Below, piece after piece: positions 8,220 through 17,017 of a stretch of DNA of 64,000 nucleotides. Made by a program: the position numbers and the translations under genes. Origin of the DNA: CALAGB01 sp963789565 (GTDB lineage Bacteria; Chloroflexota; Chloroflexia; Thermomicrobiales; Thermomicrobiaceae); NCBI GenBank assembly GCA_963789565.1, contig CAWBKX010000002.1, forward strand, positions 682,001 through 746,000, in the 5' to 3' direction. Each line of letters starts with the position of its first letter. The first letter of the stretch is position 1. Under the pieces are notes generated by a model. That model saw only the letters and a list, made by a program, of their open reading frames with translations. It had not been told where the DNA came from and ran no database searches.

Positions 8220-9410
8220 CTACCCGATGAGGATCGGCTCAGTCTGCGGAGGCGAGATGAACTCGCATCCGTCAACTGTCACAACCACATCCTCTTCCAG
8301 ACTCACGCGACCATATCCAGGGACATTGACCGCGATCTCCAGTGTGAAGACCTGATCTTTCTCGACGAGATCAAATGGCCGCTGACCATAGCGCTCCCAC
8401 CGCGGCCCCAGCAAGCAGCCGCCGTCGTGCACCGCACGACCGATCTGATGCCCGAGTGCGTAGCCCCACTCTTCCAGCCCTTCGCGCTCGAAGGTTTCGC
8501 GCGCGACATGATCGACTTCCCAGCCGGCCACACCTGGCTTGAGCACCTTGGAGGCGTTTTGAATGACGCCCGAGATGACGCTAAAGGCATGTTTGACAGG
8601 CTCGGGCGCATCGGTTTCTCCGTCGGCCAGCAAGTAAAAGGTTCGTTGCATGTCAGACGTGTAGTCGTCCTGCTTCACACCAAAGTCGAGCGTCAGCAGT
8701 TGCCCCCGCTCAATTGTGACGTCAGTCGGACCGACGTGCCCGATCGGTGAATCGGGACCCGCGGTCACGCCCGGACAGTAATGCCAGTCCCAGGCAGCGC
8801 CCACTCCATGCCGCTCGAGCTGAGCATGCATGAATTCCGCGATCTCGATCTCGCTCGCTCCTGGCCGAATCCACTCCGCCAGCCGCTCCCAAATCTCGTT
8901 GGTCGTGGCTACGGCGGCACGGATCCGTCGTTGCTCTTCCGCGGACTTGCGACTCCGCATGCGTGAAACAATCGGCTCGCCCGAGACGACGCGTCCCATG
9001 TACGGCGTGCCCTCGAGCATCGCTTGCAAGCGGAGGAACATACCGTGGGTGAGACCGTCGGCCATTACATTGTCCGGGGCGAAATTGAGCGCGATCTGCC
9101 GCGGATTGATCCGTTCGATTGCCTCCCGCAATCGTTCGCCTGGGCCTTGCACGTAGCTTCTGACATTCTCCCAGGCGCCCGTCTGTTTGACGTTTTCGAC
9201 GTCTCCGGTGCCGACCACCGCCACATGTTGTCCTGATTTCGTCACCAGGAAAAAAGACTCCCAGGTGACACTCGTTCCCAGGATCAGCGGGAGGCTCGGA
9301 TCTCCGAGCACGTCACTTTCCCGGGCGACAATCATCCACACGTCGACGTCGAGCTCATTGAGAACGCCTGTGGCCTGAGCCAGTTTTTCTTGCACCAATG
9401 TTGACGGCAC
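8220..9410 (-). CDS. M24 family Xaa-Pro aminopeptidase-like metallopeptidase
   Basis: A 396-residue creatinase/prolidase-type protein. The N-terminal non-catalytic domain spans about 1-165. The pita-bread domain then carries five metal ligands: two Asp in LDFG...YTSDMQR, His in ALGHQIGRAVHD, Glu in TLEIAV and Glu in SLEEDVVV. The enzymes remove residues ahead of proline or split X-Pro dipeptides. The start is GTG, with AAGGAG 6-7 nt upstream. A neighbouring M20 peptidase gene lies 27 nt upstream on the same strand, so the two are probably cotranscribed and may act on the same peptide pool. Confidence 0.9.
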   Translation of the reverse strand: MPSTLVQEKLAQATGVLNELDVDVWMIVARESDVLGDPSLPLILGTSVTWESFFLVTKSGQHVAVVGTGDVENVKQTGAWENVRSYVQGPGERLREAIERINPRQIALNFAPDNVMADGLTHGMFLRLQAMLEGTPYMGRVVSGEPIVSRMRSRKSAEEQRRIRAAVATTNEIWERLAEWIRPGASEIEIAEFMHAQLERHGVGAAWDWHYCPGVTAGPDSPIGHVGPTDVTIERGQLLTLDFGVKQDDYTSDMQRTFYLLADGETDAPEPVKHAFSVISGVIQNASKVLKPGVAGWEVDHVARETFEREGLEEWGYALGHQIGRAVHDGGCLLGPRWERYGQRPFDLVEKDQVFTLEIAVNVPGYGRVSLEEDVVVTVDGCEFISPPQTEPILIG

Positions 9411-9437
9411 GCATCACTCCTTTTGTCGAGATCGCTC

Positions 9438-10859
9438 TTACGCCCGTGCCTGATCAGCATCGAGCTCTTGTGCCAGCCGATACATGAAGACGGCAATCGA
9501 TTTCTCGTGGTCTTTCAATCCGGCGACGGTGGCATATTCGTTCGGGCTGTGAACTCGTCCGCCGTGGCCAAGGCCTCCCAGCACGACCGGAATGTTCAGC
9601 ACGTCGGTGAAGAGGTAGAACGGAGCCGATCCCGCTAAATGTGGCCAGATTTCGGGTTCGTATCCCAGCTCCCGATATGTGGCCATGATGGCACGTGCCG
9701 GTGCCGAGTTGACGCTCGTTTTGCTCCATTTATACGCATCTTCGACATGAATCTCGACATCCGAGAATCCGTGACGATCGAGATGCTCCCGCAGCAGCCG
9801 CACGACTCGTTCAGGCGTCATGTTTGGGACCATGCGCACGTCGACTTTCGCTCTGGCCTCGTAGGGAATGATCGTCTTGGTCCCCTCCGCCGTATGGCCC
9901 GAGATCATGCCATCGATGTTGAGTGTCGGCTGATAGAGGTATTTGCGCACCAGGTCAACGCCGGTCAGATCGTACTTGAAGCGCTTGACGTCATTCTTGA
10001 GCAGATCGTCCCGCGGATCGAAGGTCTGGACGAGCTTCGCCAGCAGATCTTCGTCCTCCTGCGAAGGCGGGATGATGTCGTCGTAGAAGCCATCGACCAG
10101 GATGTGCTTTTGGTCGGGAGTGATCATGCTGCCGAGCGCATGAATCAACCGCCAGGTGGCGCTGTGGAACCAAACGGCGTTGCTGCCGTGAACGGCTCGA
10201 TCGGTTGCTCCGCCCCATTCCCCTCCCCGAATCACGAACTCCATGAACAGGATGCCCTTGACTCCCAGGTAGGTGATGACCTTGCCGCTTTGAGTCTGGG
10301 CCAGAAAGGGGAAGAAGCAGGCATCCGCCTTGAGCTCATCCCGGCACGTCTCGACGACCTCCGGTAGGTTGCGACTGCCGAGCTCTTCTTCGCCTTCGAT
10401 CAGGAACGAGACGTTCACCGGCAACGTCCCGGTGGCGTCCTTCATCGAGTGGAGCACATTGAAAAGGCTGGCCAGTGGCCCCTTCTGATTCATGGCGCCG
10501 CGGTTGACGATGCACGGTCCCATCTGCGGCAAGCCAACGATTTCTCCGCCAAACGGATCGACGATCCACGTCTCTCCGAGTACCGGCTGCACGTCGTACA
10601 TGCCATAGAAGAGCATGGTATGCGGCTTCCCAGCGTCGAGATGACCGACGACGGCCGGATGCATGGGTGTCTTGACTTTCCGTGCCGTGCCGCCCAACTC
10701 TTCGATCCAGCTCACCAGCATGTCGGCCGTCTCTTCCATGCCGGTTCCGTCCGCGCTGATAGACGGTTGGCGCAGCAGCGCGCGGGTCCGATCGAGGTGG
10801 TCGTCGAAATGCTGGTTAATGTCAGCCAATACCTTGTCGAGCACGAGAGTCGCTCCCAT
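9438..10859 (-). CDS. M20 family dipeptidase (carnosinase/CPG2-like)
   Basis: A 473-residue M20 metallopeptidase of the long dipeptidase subgroup. The metal/catalytic pattern runs from FYGMYDVQPV (where the usual His is replaced by Tyr in HYDVQP-type sequences) through NRGAMNQKG (Asp replaced by Asn) to EGEEELGS, and ends in the late His of LGGLGHGGRVHSPNE. The lid domain lies near 190-330. The first two metal positions, normally HxD and D, read YxD and N, so the site may be altered. The family cleaves dipeptides or peptide-like amides in the cytoplasm. The start ATG has only GGA upstream. Confidence 0.85.
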   Translation of the reverse strand: MGATLVLDKVLADINQHFDDHLDRTRALLRQPSISADGTGMEETADMLVSWIEELGGTARKVKTPMHPAVVGHLDAGKPHTMLFYGMYDVQPVLGETWIVDPFGGEIVGLPQMGPCIVNRGAMNQKGPLASLFNVLHSMKDATGTLPVNVSFLIEGEEELGSRNLPEVVETCRDELKADACFFPFLAQTQSGKVITYLGVKGILFMEFVIRGGEWGGATDRAVHGSNAVWFHSATWRLIHALGSMITPDQKHILVDGFYDDIIPPSQEDEDLLAKLVQTFDPRDDLLKNDVKRFKYDLTGVDLVRKYLYQPTLNIDGMISGHTAEGTKTIIPYEARAKVDVRMVPNMTPERVVRLLREHLDRHGFSDVEIHVEDAYKWSKTSVNSAPARAIMATYRELGYEPEIWPHLAGSAPFYLFTDVLNIPVVLGGLGHGGRVHSPNEYATVAGLKDHEKSIAVFMYRLAQELDADQARA

Positions 10860-10966
10860 TCCAAATTTTTGTGTGCTTCAGGGATCGCCACAATGATCCC
10901 GGCGCCAGTATCGCACGAGTCGCGAGACCCGTTCAGTTGCGCAGAGTTGACCAGCCCAAATAAAGA

Positions 10967-10992
10967 ACGGGCGACCCGTTGGGGCCGCCCGT
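10967..10992 (-). terminator. Intrinsic terminator of moaA
   Basis: On the minus strand ACGGGCG (10992-10986) pairs with CGCCCGT (10973-10967) around a 12-nt loop, followed by TCTTTATTT. It lies 18 nt after the moaA stop. Confidence 0.75.
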
Positions 10993-11009
10993 GAGGTTTG
11001 CTGCTTGGA

Positions 11010-12059
11010 TTACCCGCCGATCTGGCTCATCCCTCGACCGGTGTCCCGGTCACCTTCCGCCAGACCGTGGCCCCACGGTTTGCGCCAGACGCCAAAGCGG
11101 ATCTGCTCAATCAACGCGTCTTCGTCGCCCCCGCCTCGCAGGATGTCGCGAACGTCGACCTCATCGTTCCTCAGCAGGCAGAGACGCAGTTTGCCATCGG
11201 CCGTGAGGCGGATGCGGTTGCAAAAGGAGCAAAACGGTTGGCTAACCGGGCTGATAAACCCGATCGTGCCAACTGATCCCGGCATTCGGTAGACGCGTGC
11301 GGGGTCACCCAGCGGAGCGTCAAGTGGCGCGAGTTCGCCGTGTACTTCCTCGATCAGATCGATCGTTTCGGCTGTGGTTACGAGCCCCGCGTCGTGAACG
11401 TCGCCGACGCCTTCGAGCGGCATAACCTCGATGAACCGAACCTGCCAGTCGTGCGTGAGCGTGAGCCCGGCGAGGTCTGCGACTTCATCTTCGTTCTGAC
11501 CGCGCACGACAACCGCGTTGAGCTTGATAGGGGAAAGTCCGGCATCTTCCGCGGCCTGGATTCCGGCCCAAACCTTCTCAATCTTGCCGCCGCGCGTGAT
11601 GGCGGTGAAGCGGTCCGGTTTGAGCGAATCGATGCTCACGTTGACGCGGTTGAGACCGGCGTCCTGGAGGCCCTGTGCCAACCGACCAAGCAAAAGCCCA
11701 TTGGTGGTCATGGCGACGTCGTCAACACCGGGAGTGTGTGCGATCTCGCGCACCAGATCGACGATGTGTGGACGAATGGTCGGCTCGCCGCCGGTCAGGC
11801 GCATCTTGCTGAAGCCGATCTTGGCCGCCGCGCGAACGACTGACAGGATCTCGTCGTCGGTCAATAGTTCGTCACGTGGGGCGAATTTGGCTCCGAGCGC
11901 CGGCATGCAGTACACGCAGCGCAAATTGCATCGATCGGTGAGAGAGATACGCAAGTAGGTCATCGGACGCCCGTAGGCGTCGCGCGTCTTCTTTTCACCG
12001 GCGATCGGGATCGATCGTTCGTCGAATATCGGTTGAGCGGTGACCGGCAGTGCGATCAT
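11010..12059 (-). CDS. moaA: GTP 3',8-cyclase MoaA (molybdenum cofactor biosynthesis)
   Basis: A 349-residue radical-SAM enzyme that turns GTP into 3',8-cyclo-7,8-dihydro-GTP, the first step of molybdopterin synthesis. The SAM-binding cluster motif CNLRCVYC is near residues 44-51, GGEP follows at about 92, and the C-terminal second cluster appears as CSFCNRIRLTADGKLRLC. The protein ends in the Gly-Gly tail (QIGG) that MoaA needs for activity. The ATG has AAGGGA 7 nt upstream. A longer frame adds nine residues without support. Other cofactor genes are absent nearby, except moaB at 17 kb. Confidence 0.96.
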   Translation of the reverse strand: MIALPVTAQPIFDERSIPIAGEKKTRDAYGRPMTYLRISLTDRCNLRCVYCMPALGAKFAPRDELLTDDEILSVVRAAAKIGFSKMRLTGGEPTIRPHIVDLVREIAHTPGVDDVAMTTNGLLLGRLAQGLQDAGLNRVNVSIDSLKPDRFTAITRGGKIEKVWAGIQAAEDAGLSPIKLNAVVVRGQNEDEVADLAGLTLTHDWQVRFIEVMPLEGVGDVHDAGLVTTAETIDLIEEVHGELAPLDAPLGDPARVYRMPGSVGTIGFISPVSQPFCSFCNRIRLTADGKLRLCLLRNDEVDVRDILRGGGDEDALIEQIRFGVWRKPWGHGLAEGDRDTGRGMSQIGG

Positions 12060-12197
12060 GTAATTCCCTTCGTCGGCCTCTCGCAAGCTGAAGCTCGGTC
12101 CAGTGGACGTGCGTTCAAGTGACTTCTGGGACCGGCGGATTCATTCGAAAAACCTTAGCAAATCTTGGGCAATTCGGCAACCAAAAGGTTGAGTATC

Positions 12198-12272
12198 GAC
12201 GCCGCGAAAAGGTACTGGATCTCGGCTGTCCAATATCTGGAAAGCACTGTCAAACTCGCATCTCGCGGCGTC
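12198..12272. repeat. 10-bp inverted repeat in the moaA upstream region
   Basis: GACGCCGCGA (12198-12207) and TCGCGGCGTC (12263-12272) are perfect inverted copies 55 nt apart, in the gap between the PIG-L gene and moaA. They could form the base of a structured leader or end a transcript from upstream. No known riboswitch was recognised. Confidence 0.4.
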
Positions 12273-12283
12273 AATCAAGAACC

Positions 12284-12979
12284 TCAGCGGCGCATCTTGA
12301 TGACTTTGAAGGCCTCTGCCAGCTCGATGTTCTGCGGCTCACCGACGGAATGCGCTCGTTCGCGCAGTCGCTCCTCGAGCGTCTCGGCGGTACCGACCTG
12401 ACTCTCGTGCGCCTTCAAGGCGTTGATCTTGTCAGCAAAGGTGTCAGTGATGTCGATGAACGTGTCTGGATATTCCGACCCGAACAGCCAGAGCTCGGCA
12501 ACCTTGTGCGGCTCGAGACCTGCCTGCAGATGTTCCGGGAAGTAGAGCGGGTCACGGGCGGTCGGATAGACCGAGTCGACGGCCGTAATCCCTACCGCTC
12601 GATGATCAGGATGCAGCGAATATGGCCGAAACGGATCATGGGTGATCACGACGTCCGGGCGGAACGTGCGAATCTGCCGTACGACCTTCTCACGGAAATT
12701 GAGATCCGGCATAAGCTCGCCGTCACCCATCCGCAAGAAGACGATGTCCGAGATGCCGAGACGACGACAGGCTTCCTGCTCTTCACTCTCACGCAGTGAG
12801 GCAAGATCCTTGGAACTGATGTCACGCCTGGCAGTTCCTTTGTCGCCGGACGTCGACTGCACCAGAATGACCTTGCGTCCCTCTTTCGAGAACTTCGCCA
12901 CCGTTCCCGCCGAGCTGAACTCCATGTCGTCCGGGTGTGCGACGACAAGCATGATCGTTTGAAATTCTTCGTTCTCCAT
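12284..12979 (-). CDS. PIG-L/LmbE family N-acetylglucosaminyl deacetylase-like protein
   Basis: A 231-residue zinc deacetylase of the LmbE/PIG-L family. AHPDDMEF (about 14-21) supplies His, Asp and Asp, and HPDHRAVG supplies the later metal histidine. Known members remove acetyl groups from GlcNAc-linked small molecules, as in mycothiol, bacillithiol or GPI precursors. The substrate is unknown here. It is divergent from a GT4 glycosyltransferase 230 nt away, an arrangement that suggests, but does not prove, a shared glycan or thiol-conjugate pathway. The ATG was chosen at the conserved start. A GGGAG lies about 14 nt upstream, rather far. Confidence 0.85.
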   Translation of the reverse strand: MENEEFQTIMLVVAHPDDMEFSSAGTVAKFSKEGRKVILVQSTSGDKGTARRDISSKDLASLRESEEQEACRRLGISDIVFLRMGDGELMPDLNFREKVVRQIRTFRPDVVITHDPFRPYSLHPDHRAVGITAVDSVYPTARDPLYFPEHLQAGLEPHKVAELWLFGSEYPDTFIDITDTFADKINALKAHESQVGTAETLEERLRERAHSVGEPQNIELAEAFKVIKMRR

Positions 12980-13211
12980 ACCGATGACCGAGTCTCCCTC
13001 TCTCAAAACACGACAAAACAATTCCCGAAGCGAATATTGACCAGACGCCGAGATCAGTCAAGATCCACGCCTTGTTCGACGCAATCGGCAAACACGTTGT
13101 TCGTTCTGCCTTTGTGATCCTCCCGGCGTACAATCCTGTGCAGGGAAGGAACGAGATATCGAGCGCGCAACGAACAATTCGCAGACGAAAGATCGGCGAC
13201 TTCGAATCCTG

Positions 13212-14453
13212 ATGGTCGCTCCGACCTCGTTCTTTGCCGATTACGGCTGCCACGTGCGGATCCTCGAAGAGGTCCGGGCGCTCACGGCACGCCATCACGA
13301 GGTGGCGATATGCACCTATCACAATGGTAACGATGTAGCTGGCCTTTTTATTCGCCGATCGATCGACGTTCCCTGGCGCAAACGCGTCATCGTAGGATCA
13401 TCACGGCACAAGCTCTATCTCGACGGAGCGCTCTCCATCACCACATTGCGCACGGCGCGGACCTTCAAACCGGATCTCATCCACGCCCATCTCCACGAAG
13501 GCGCGCTGATCGGCGGTGCCATCGCTCGTCTGTTGCGCAAACCGCTGGTGTTCGACTATCAAGGCAGCCTGACTGAAGAGATGCTCGATCATGGCTTCGT
13601 TCACGAAGACGGTCGCGTGCTCCCATGGCTCAAACGCCTTGAGCGACGGCTCGACCGGCTGCCGGACGTGATCGTGACCAGCAGCGAGAACGCCCATCAA
13701 CGGCTCCTCGCCTCCTCCTCGACATCGCGCGTCCGCACCGTTTTCGATGCCGTGGACACAAATCGTTTCTCTCCTGACGCGATCACTGCGGACGAGAGAC
13801 AGGCGCTTAAGAATCGGCTGGGAATACCGCAATCGAGCAGTGTCGTGGTCTATCTGGGTTTGTTGGCCCCGTATCAGGGGACTGACCTGATGCTGCGCGC
13901 GGCACAGCGCATTCGCCACGAGGTGCCGAATGCGTTCTTCTTGCTGATGGGTTTTCCAGGAGTCGAACGGTACCAGCGTATGGCGGAAGAGCTCGAGTTG
14001 GCCGGACATGTCAGCTTCCCGGGCCGCATTCCATACACCGAGGCCCATCGCTATCTCGCGCTTGGTGACGTGGCCGTGGCACCCAAGATGTCCCTCACCG
14101 AGGGAAACGGGAAGATCTACAACTACATGTCGATGGGGCTACCGGTTGTGGCATTCGACGCCCCTTCGAATCGAGAAATCCTCGGTGACCTGGGCGTCTA
14201 CGCTCAACTGGGAGATGCAGACGATCTGGCGCGCAACGTTGTCGATGTGCTCGGGCGTCCAGATTTCGCGACCGACTTGTCAGCCAGTCTACGACTCCGC
14301 GCGGTGCGCGAGATGTCCTGGTCAGATCGCGTCGAAGAGCTCGTCGACGTCTACCACGAAGCGCTCGGGTGGGCGACGGCGGATGCAAAGGTGGAGGTGA
14401 CTGGTCGACAGGCGCGCTCGGTCGAGAACGTCATCGAACCGTCTGACGATTGA
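13212..14453 (+). CDS. Family 4 glycosyltransferase (GT-B fold)
   Basis: A GT4-type glycosyltransferase of about 413 residues. The N-terminal domain holds HAHLHEGALIGG and the acceptor side. The C-terminal donor domain holds VVVYLGLLAPYQGTDL, GRIPYTEAHRYLALGDVAVAP, and the EGNGKIYNYMSMGLPVV segment with the nucleotide-sugar-binding Glu. Such enzymes move a sugar from a nucleotide donor with retention. The annotated ATG lacks a ribosome binding site, and the in-frame upstream codons (LRIL just before MVAPT) look like the true first beta strand. A GGAAGGA motif sits 7 nt before an in-frame ATC at 13158, so the real start may be upstream and non-canonical. Confidence 0.85.
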   Translation: MVAPTSFFADYGCHVRILEEVRALTARHHEVAICTYHNGNDVAGLFIRRSIDVPWRKRVIVGSSRHKLYLDGALSITTLRTARTFKPDLIHAHLHEGALIGGAIARLLRKPLVFDYQGSLTEEMLDHGFVHEDGRVLPWLKRLERRLDRLPDVIVTSSENAHQRLLASSSTSRVRTVFDAVDTNRFSPDAITADERQALKNRLGIPQSSSVVVYLGLLAPYQGTDLMLRAAQRIRHEVPNAFFLLMGFPGVERYQRMAEELELAGHVSFPGRIPYTEAHRYLALGDVAVAPKMSLTEGNGKIYNYMSMGLPVVAFDAPSNREILGDLGVYAQLGDADDLARNVVDVLGRPDFATDLSASLRLRAVREMSWSDRVEELVDVYHEALGWATADAKVEVTGRQARSVENVIEPSDD

Positions 14454-14622
14454 TTGCAGCGGGACACGTGAAGTTCAGCTCGTTTCGTCGTTTCCGAAAC
14501 GGACAACGTTCATGGCCCCAAAGCTTCGGCCGGTCGTCAACCCGGGCGTCGTAAATGCTGCCCCGGCGGACCGAAACTAGAGCATTCGACCGTCGTGGCG
14601 CACCACGCTCACGTGGGGTTCG

Positions 14623-15540
14623 CTAGTCCGGTCGTATCTCTTTGTTACTCGTGAGCGCTTCAATGGTAGACCACGCGGCAGAGTAGCTCTCGCCCAGCAT
14701 CTCCCAGGGATCGCCGAGGCGGCTGGCACAATACCAGCGAACTTCCATCGTCATTGACGGCAGCGCAGCAACTCTGGCAAGGCAACCCAGTTGCTCCGCA
14801 TACGGGACAGTGCCGAGCAGCAGCGGGTAGTGCGCCAATCCTTCATCGCCGAGGTCGTGGAGATGAACGTGTACGACGTGCCGCAGGAACTCCGTCCCTG
14901 GGTCAACACTCCAGACCCGTTCGCTTGCGGAGTTCTCGATATCATGCGCCAGGTCCCAACAGATCCCAGCACGGCTTGACCGGACCTTCTGGACGACGTC
15001 TAGCACTGACGAACGTGAGCGAGCAGCGGCGGTTTCGCGGCCAGGTTTGGCCGCGCCCAACTCAACCGCGGCATACGCCGGCAGTTCTCGCCTCGTGATT
15101 TCAGTGGCAAGCCATTCGAGCAAACCAACCGTCGCGTCCTCATTCTCAGCGGTAGTGGCGTTCGGGTCGGCGGCACCATGAATCACGATTGCGAGCCGCT
15201 CCTGAAGGTCGGCGATCTCGCATGCCAAACCAACGATCGGTTCGAATTCGCGCTTCAGCCCAACCTGATCGACTCGCCACCGCGCCGTCGCGAAACGGGG
15301 GTCGAGCGAGACGTGGATCTGCACCGCAATGCCTCGCTCTTGATAGGAACGAACCGTCGCCCGCCAATGCGGGTCGACAACATGCACGCGAGCGGTACGT
15401 TCATCGTACGGGCCATGGTGAAGCACCACTTCCGCCGACGTCGCACCCCACTCGACCAGACGGTCGAGGTACGCGGCAAAACCTCGATGCGGCGCGTCAT
15501 ACCATCGTGGTGATCCACTGTTTCCGAGTCGGATGATCAA
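14623..15540 (-). CDS. Sugar phosphate isomerase/epimerase-like TIM-barrel protein
   Basis: A 305-residue protein with the xylose-isomerase-like TIM-barrel layout: VIHGAAD near the middle, AAVELGA, ICWDLAHD and VVHVHLHDLGDEG, which would provide the His/Asp/Glu metal ligands, and MTMEVRWY near the C-terminus. The superfamily covers sugar isomerases, epimerases and endonuclease IV, and the reaction cannot be assigned. The start is TTG, 4 nt after the hisS stop codon, with GGAG about 10 nt upstream inside hisS, so it is the last gene of the hisS transcript. Confidence 0.65.
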   Translation of the reverse strand: MIIRLGNSGSPRWYDAPHRGFAAYLDRLVEWGATSAEVVLHHGPYDERTARVHVVDPHWRATVRSYQERGIAVQIHVSLDPRFATARWRVDQVGLKREFEPIVGLACEIADLQERLAIVIHGAADPNATTAENEDATVGLLEWLATEITRRELPAYAAVELGAAKPGRETAAARSRSSVLDVVQKVRSSRAGICWDLAHDIENSASERVWSVDPGTEFLRHVVHVHLHDLGDEGLAHYPLLLGTVPYAEQLGCLARVAALPSMTMEVRWYCASRLGDPWEMLGESYSAAWSTIEALTSNKEIRPD

Positions 15541-15544
15541 TCGG

Positions 15545-16885
15545 TCAGGCTCCAGCCAAGCGCGAAATCGCCGCCGCTGCCTCGCTCTGCTTGACCATCG
15601 TCTGCTCGCCGGACTCCATCACGCGTAGGTTGACCTCGCCCTTGGATGATTCGTCCGGACCCAGAAACGCGACGACTGGGATGCCTCTCTTGTTGGCGTA
15701 TTGAACCTGACGCCGCAGATCGCGCTGAGGTTCGAGGTAGATCTCGGCGGCCACGCCGTCGCGACGCAGCAGGCTCACAAGGTTCAGCGACGGAGCCAGC
15801 ATCTCCTCGTTGAACACGGTGACCATCACTTCGGAGACCGTAGTTCGAGGCGGCATCAAATTGAGCTCCTGGATGACGTCGACGATGCGCTCCAGCCCAA
15901 GTGACGCCCCTGTGGCCGGGATGTCCTCTCCCAAAAACATGCCGATCAACCCGTCATAGCGACCTGCACCACCCAGCGAACCGATGTTAGCTTCCGCCAC
16001 TGTCGCTTCAAACACCGGCCCCGTGTAGTAGTCGAGGCCGCGAGCCAGGGCCAGGTTCAACATGTAGTGCCGTGGATCGGCTGACATCTCAGCCAAATAC
16101 GTGAAGAGCGATTCCAGTTCGTCGATGCCTTCGCGCGCGGAGTCGATGTCGCCAAGTCGTGCTCGGAGCTCCGACAGTACCTCAGATGGGTCACCAGTCA
16201 GCGCGACCAGATCGAGAACCTTGTCCGCCGCATCGGCGGGCACATCGTGTCGCTGCATTTCTTCTTTAACGCCGTCACGACCGATCTTGTCGAGCTTGTC
16301 GATGGCTCGGTGGATGGTTGGTGTCTGATCGGCTGGGACACCGGCAAAGGCGGCCAGACTTTGAAGCAACTTGCGGTGGTTGATTTGCACGACGTAGTTG
16401 GGCATGTTCACCGCTTTGAGGCAATCCATCCAGACCATCAGCACTTCGGCGTCGGCCAGCATCGACGAAGTTCCGACGGTATCGACGTCACATTGCCAGA
16501 ATTCGCGGTAGCGTCCACGTTGCGGCCTATCAGCACGGAAGACCGGCGCGATGTGATAGCGCTTGAACGGGAAGGTCAGCTCGTGTCGATGAGTCGCGAC
16601 GAATCGGGCCAGCGGAACGGTCAGGTCGTAGCGCAACCCGATCTCACGTCCGCCATGATCTTCGAAGTGGTAGATCAGCTTCTCGTCTTCACCGTATTTA
16701 CCGGTCAATGCCTCGATGTATTCGAGTTCCGGAGTGTCAATCGGCTCAAATCCATATCGTTGGAAGACGGCTTCAAACGCGTCGATGATGTGCCGGCGGA
16801 GGAGCATCTGATCGGGCAGGAAATCTCGCATCCCTTTGAGCACCTGCGGTTTGCGTATTCGGTTTCCGCCATCCCGGTTCGGCAT
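15545..16885 (-). CDS. hisS: Histidyl-tRNA synthetase
   Basis: A 446-residue class II synthetase that charges tRNA-His. Class II motif 1 is near 45-60 (YGFEPIDTPELEY). Motif 2 contains FRADRPQRGRYREFWQCD. The HisA signature reads RGLDYYTGPVFE, and motif 3 is GASLGLERI. The anticodon-binding domain occupies about the last 95 residues. Length matches the family (420-450). AAGGGA lies 9 nt before the ATG. It is preceded by moaB after 132 nt and followed by the TIM-barrel gene after 4 nt. Confidence 0.97.
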   Translation of the reverse strand: MPNRDGGNRIRKPQVLKGMRDFLPDQMLLRRHIIDAFEAVFQRYGFEPIDTPELEYIEALTGKYGEDEKLIYHFEDHGGREIGLRYDLTVPLARFVATHRHELTFPFKRYHIAPVFRADRPQRGRYREFWQCDVDTVGTSSMLADAEVLMVWMDCLKAVNMPNYVVQINHRKLLQSLAAFAGVPADQTPTIHRAIDKLDKIGRDGVKEEMQRHDVPADAADKVLDLVALTGDPSEVLSELRARLGDIDSAREGIDELESLFTYLAEMSADPRHYMLNLALARGLDYYTGPVFEATVAEANIGSLGGAGRYDGLIGMFLGEDIPATGASLGLERIVDVIQELNLMPPRTTVSEVMVTVFNEEMLAPSLNLVSLLRRDGVAAEIYLEPQRDLRRQVQYANKRGIPVVAFLGPDESSKGEVNLRVMESGEQTMVKQSEAAAAISRLAGA

Positions 16886-17017
16886 GAGAATCGTCCCTTC
16901 ATCGCGACGTCATCGTCCAGAGCGCAGCCCATGATACCAAAGGGTCTGCCGATCTCAGCCGCGCATCGATTGGGCCTGCTTGCGTATTTGAATTGAGGAA
17001 TCGAGCTGATCGAGCAG

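Noticed and set aside
12119..12799. Open frame opposite the PIG-L gene
   Set aside because: The opposite strand encodes the intact HPDD motif protein. The plus-strand frame has no family signature.
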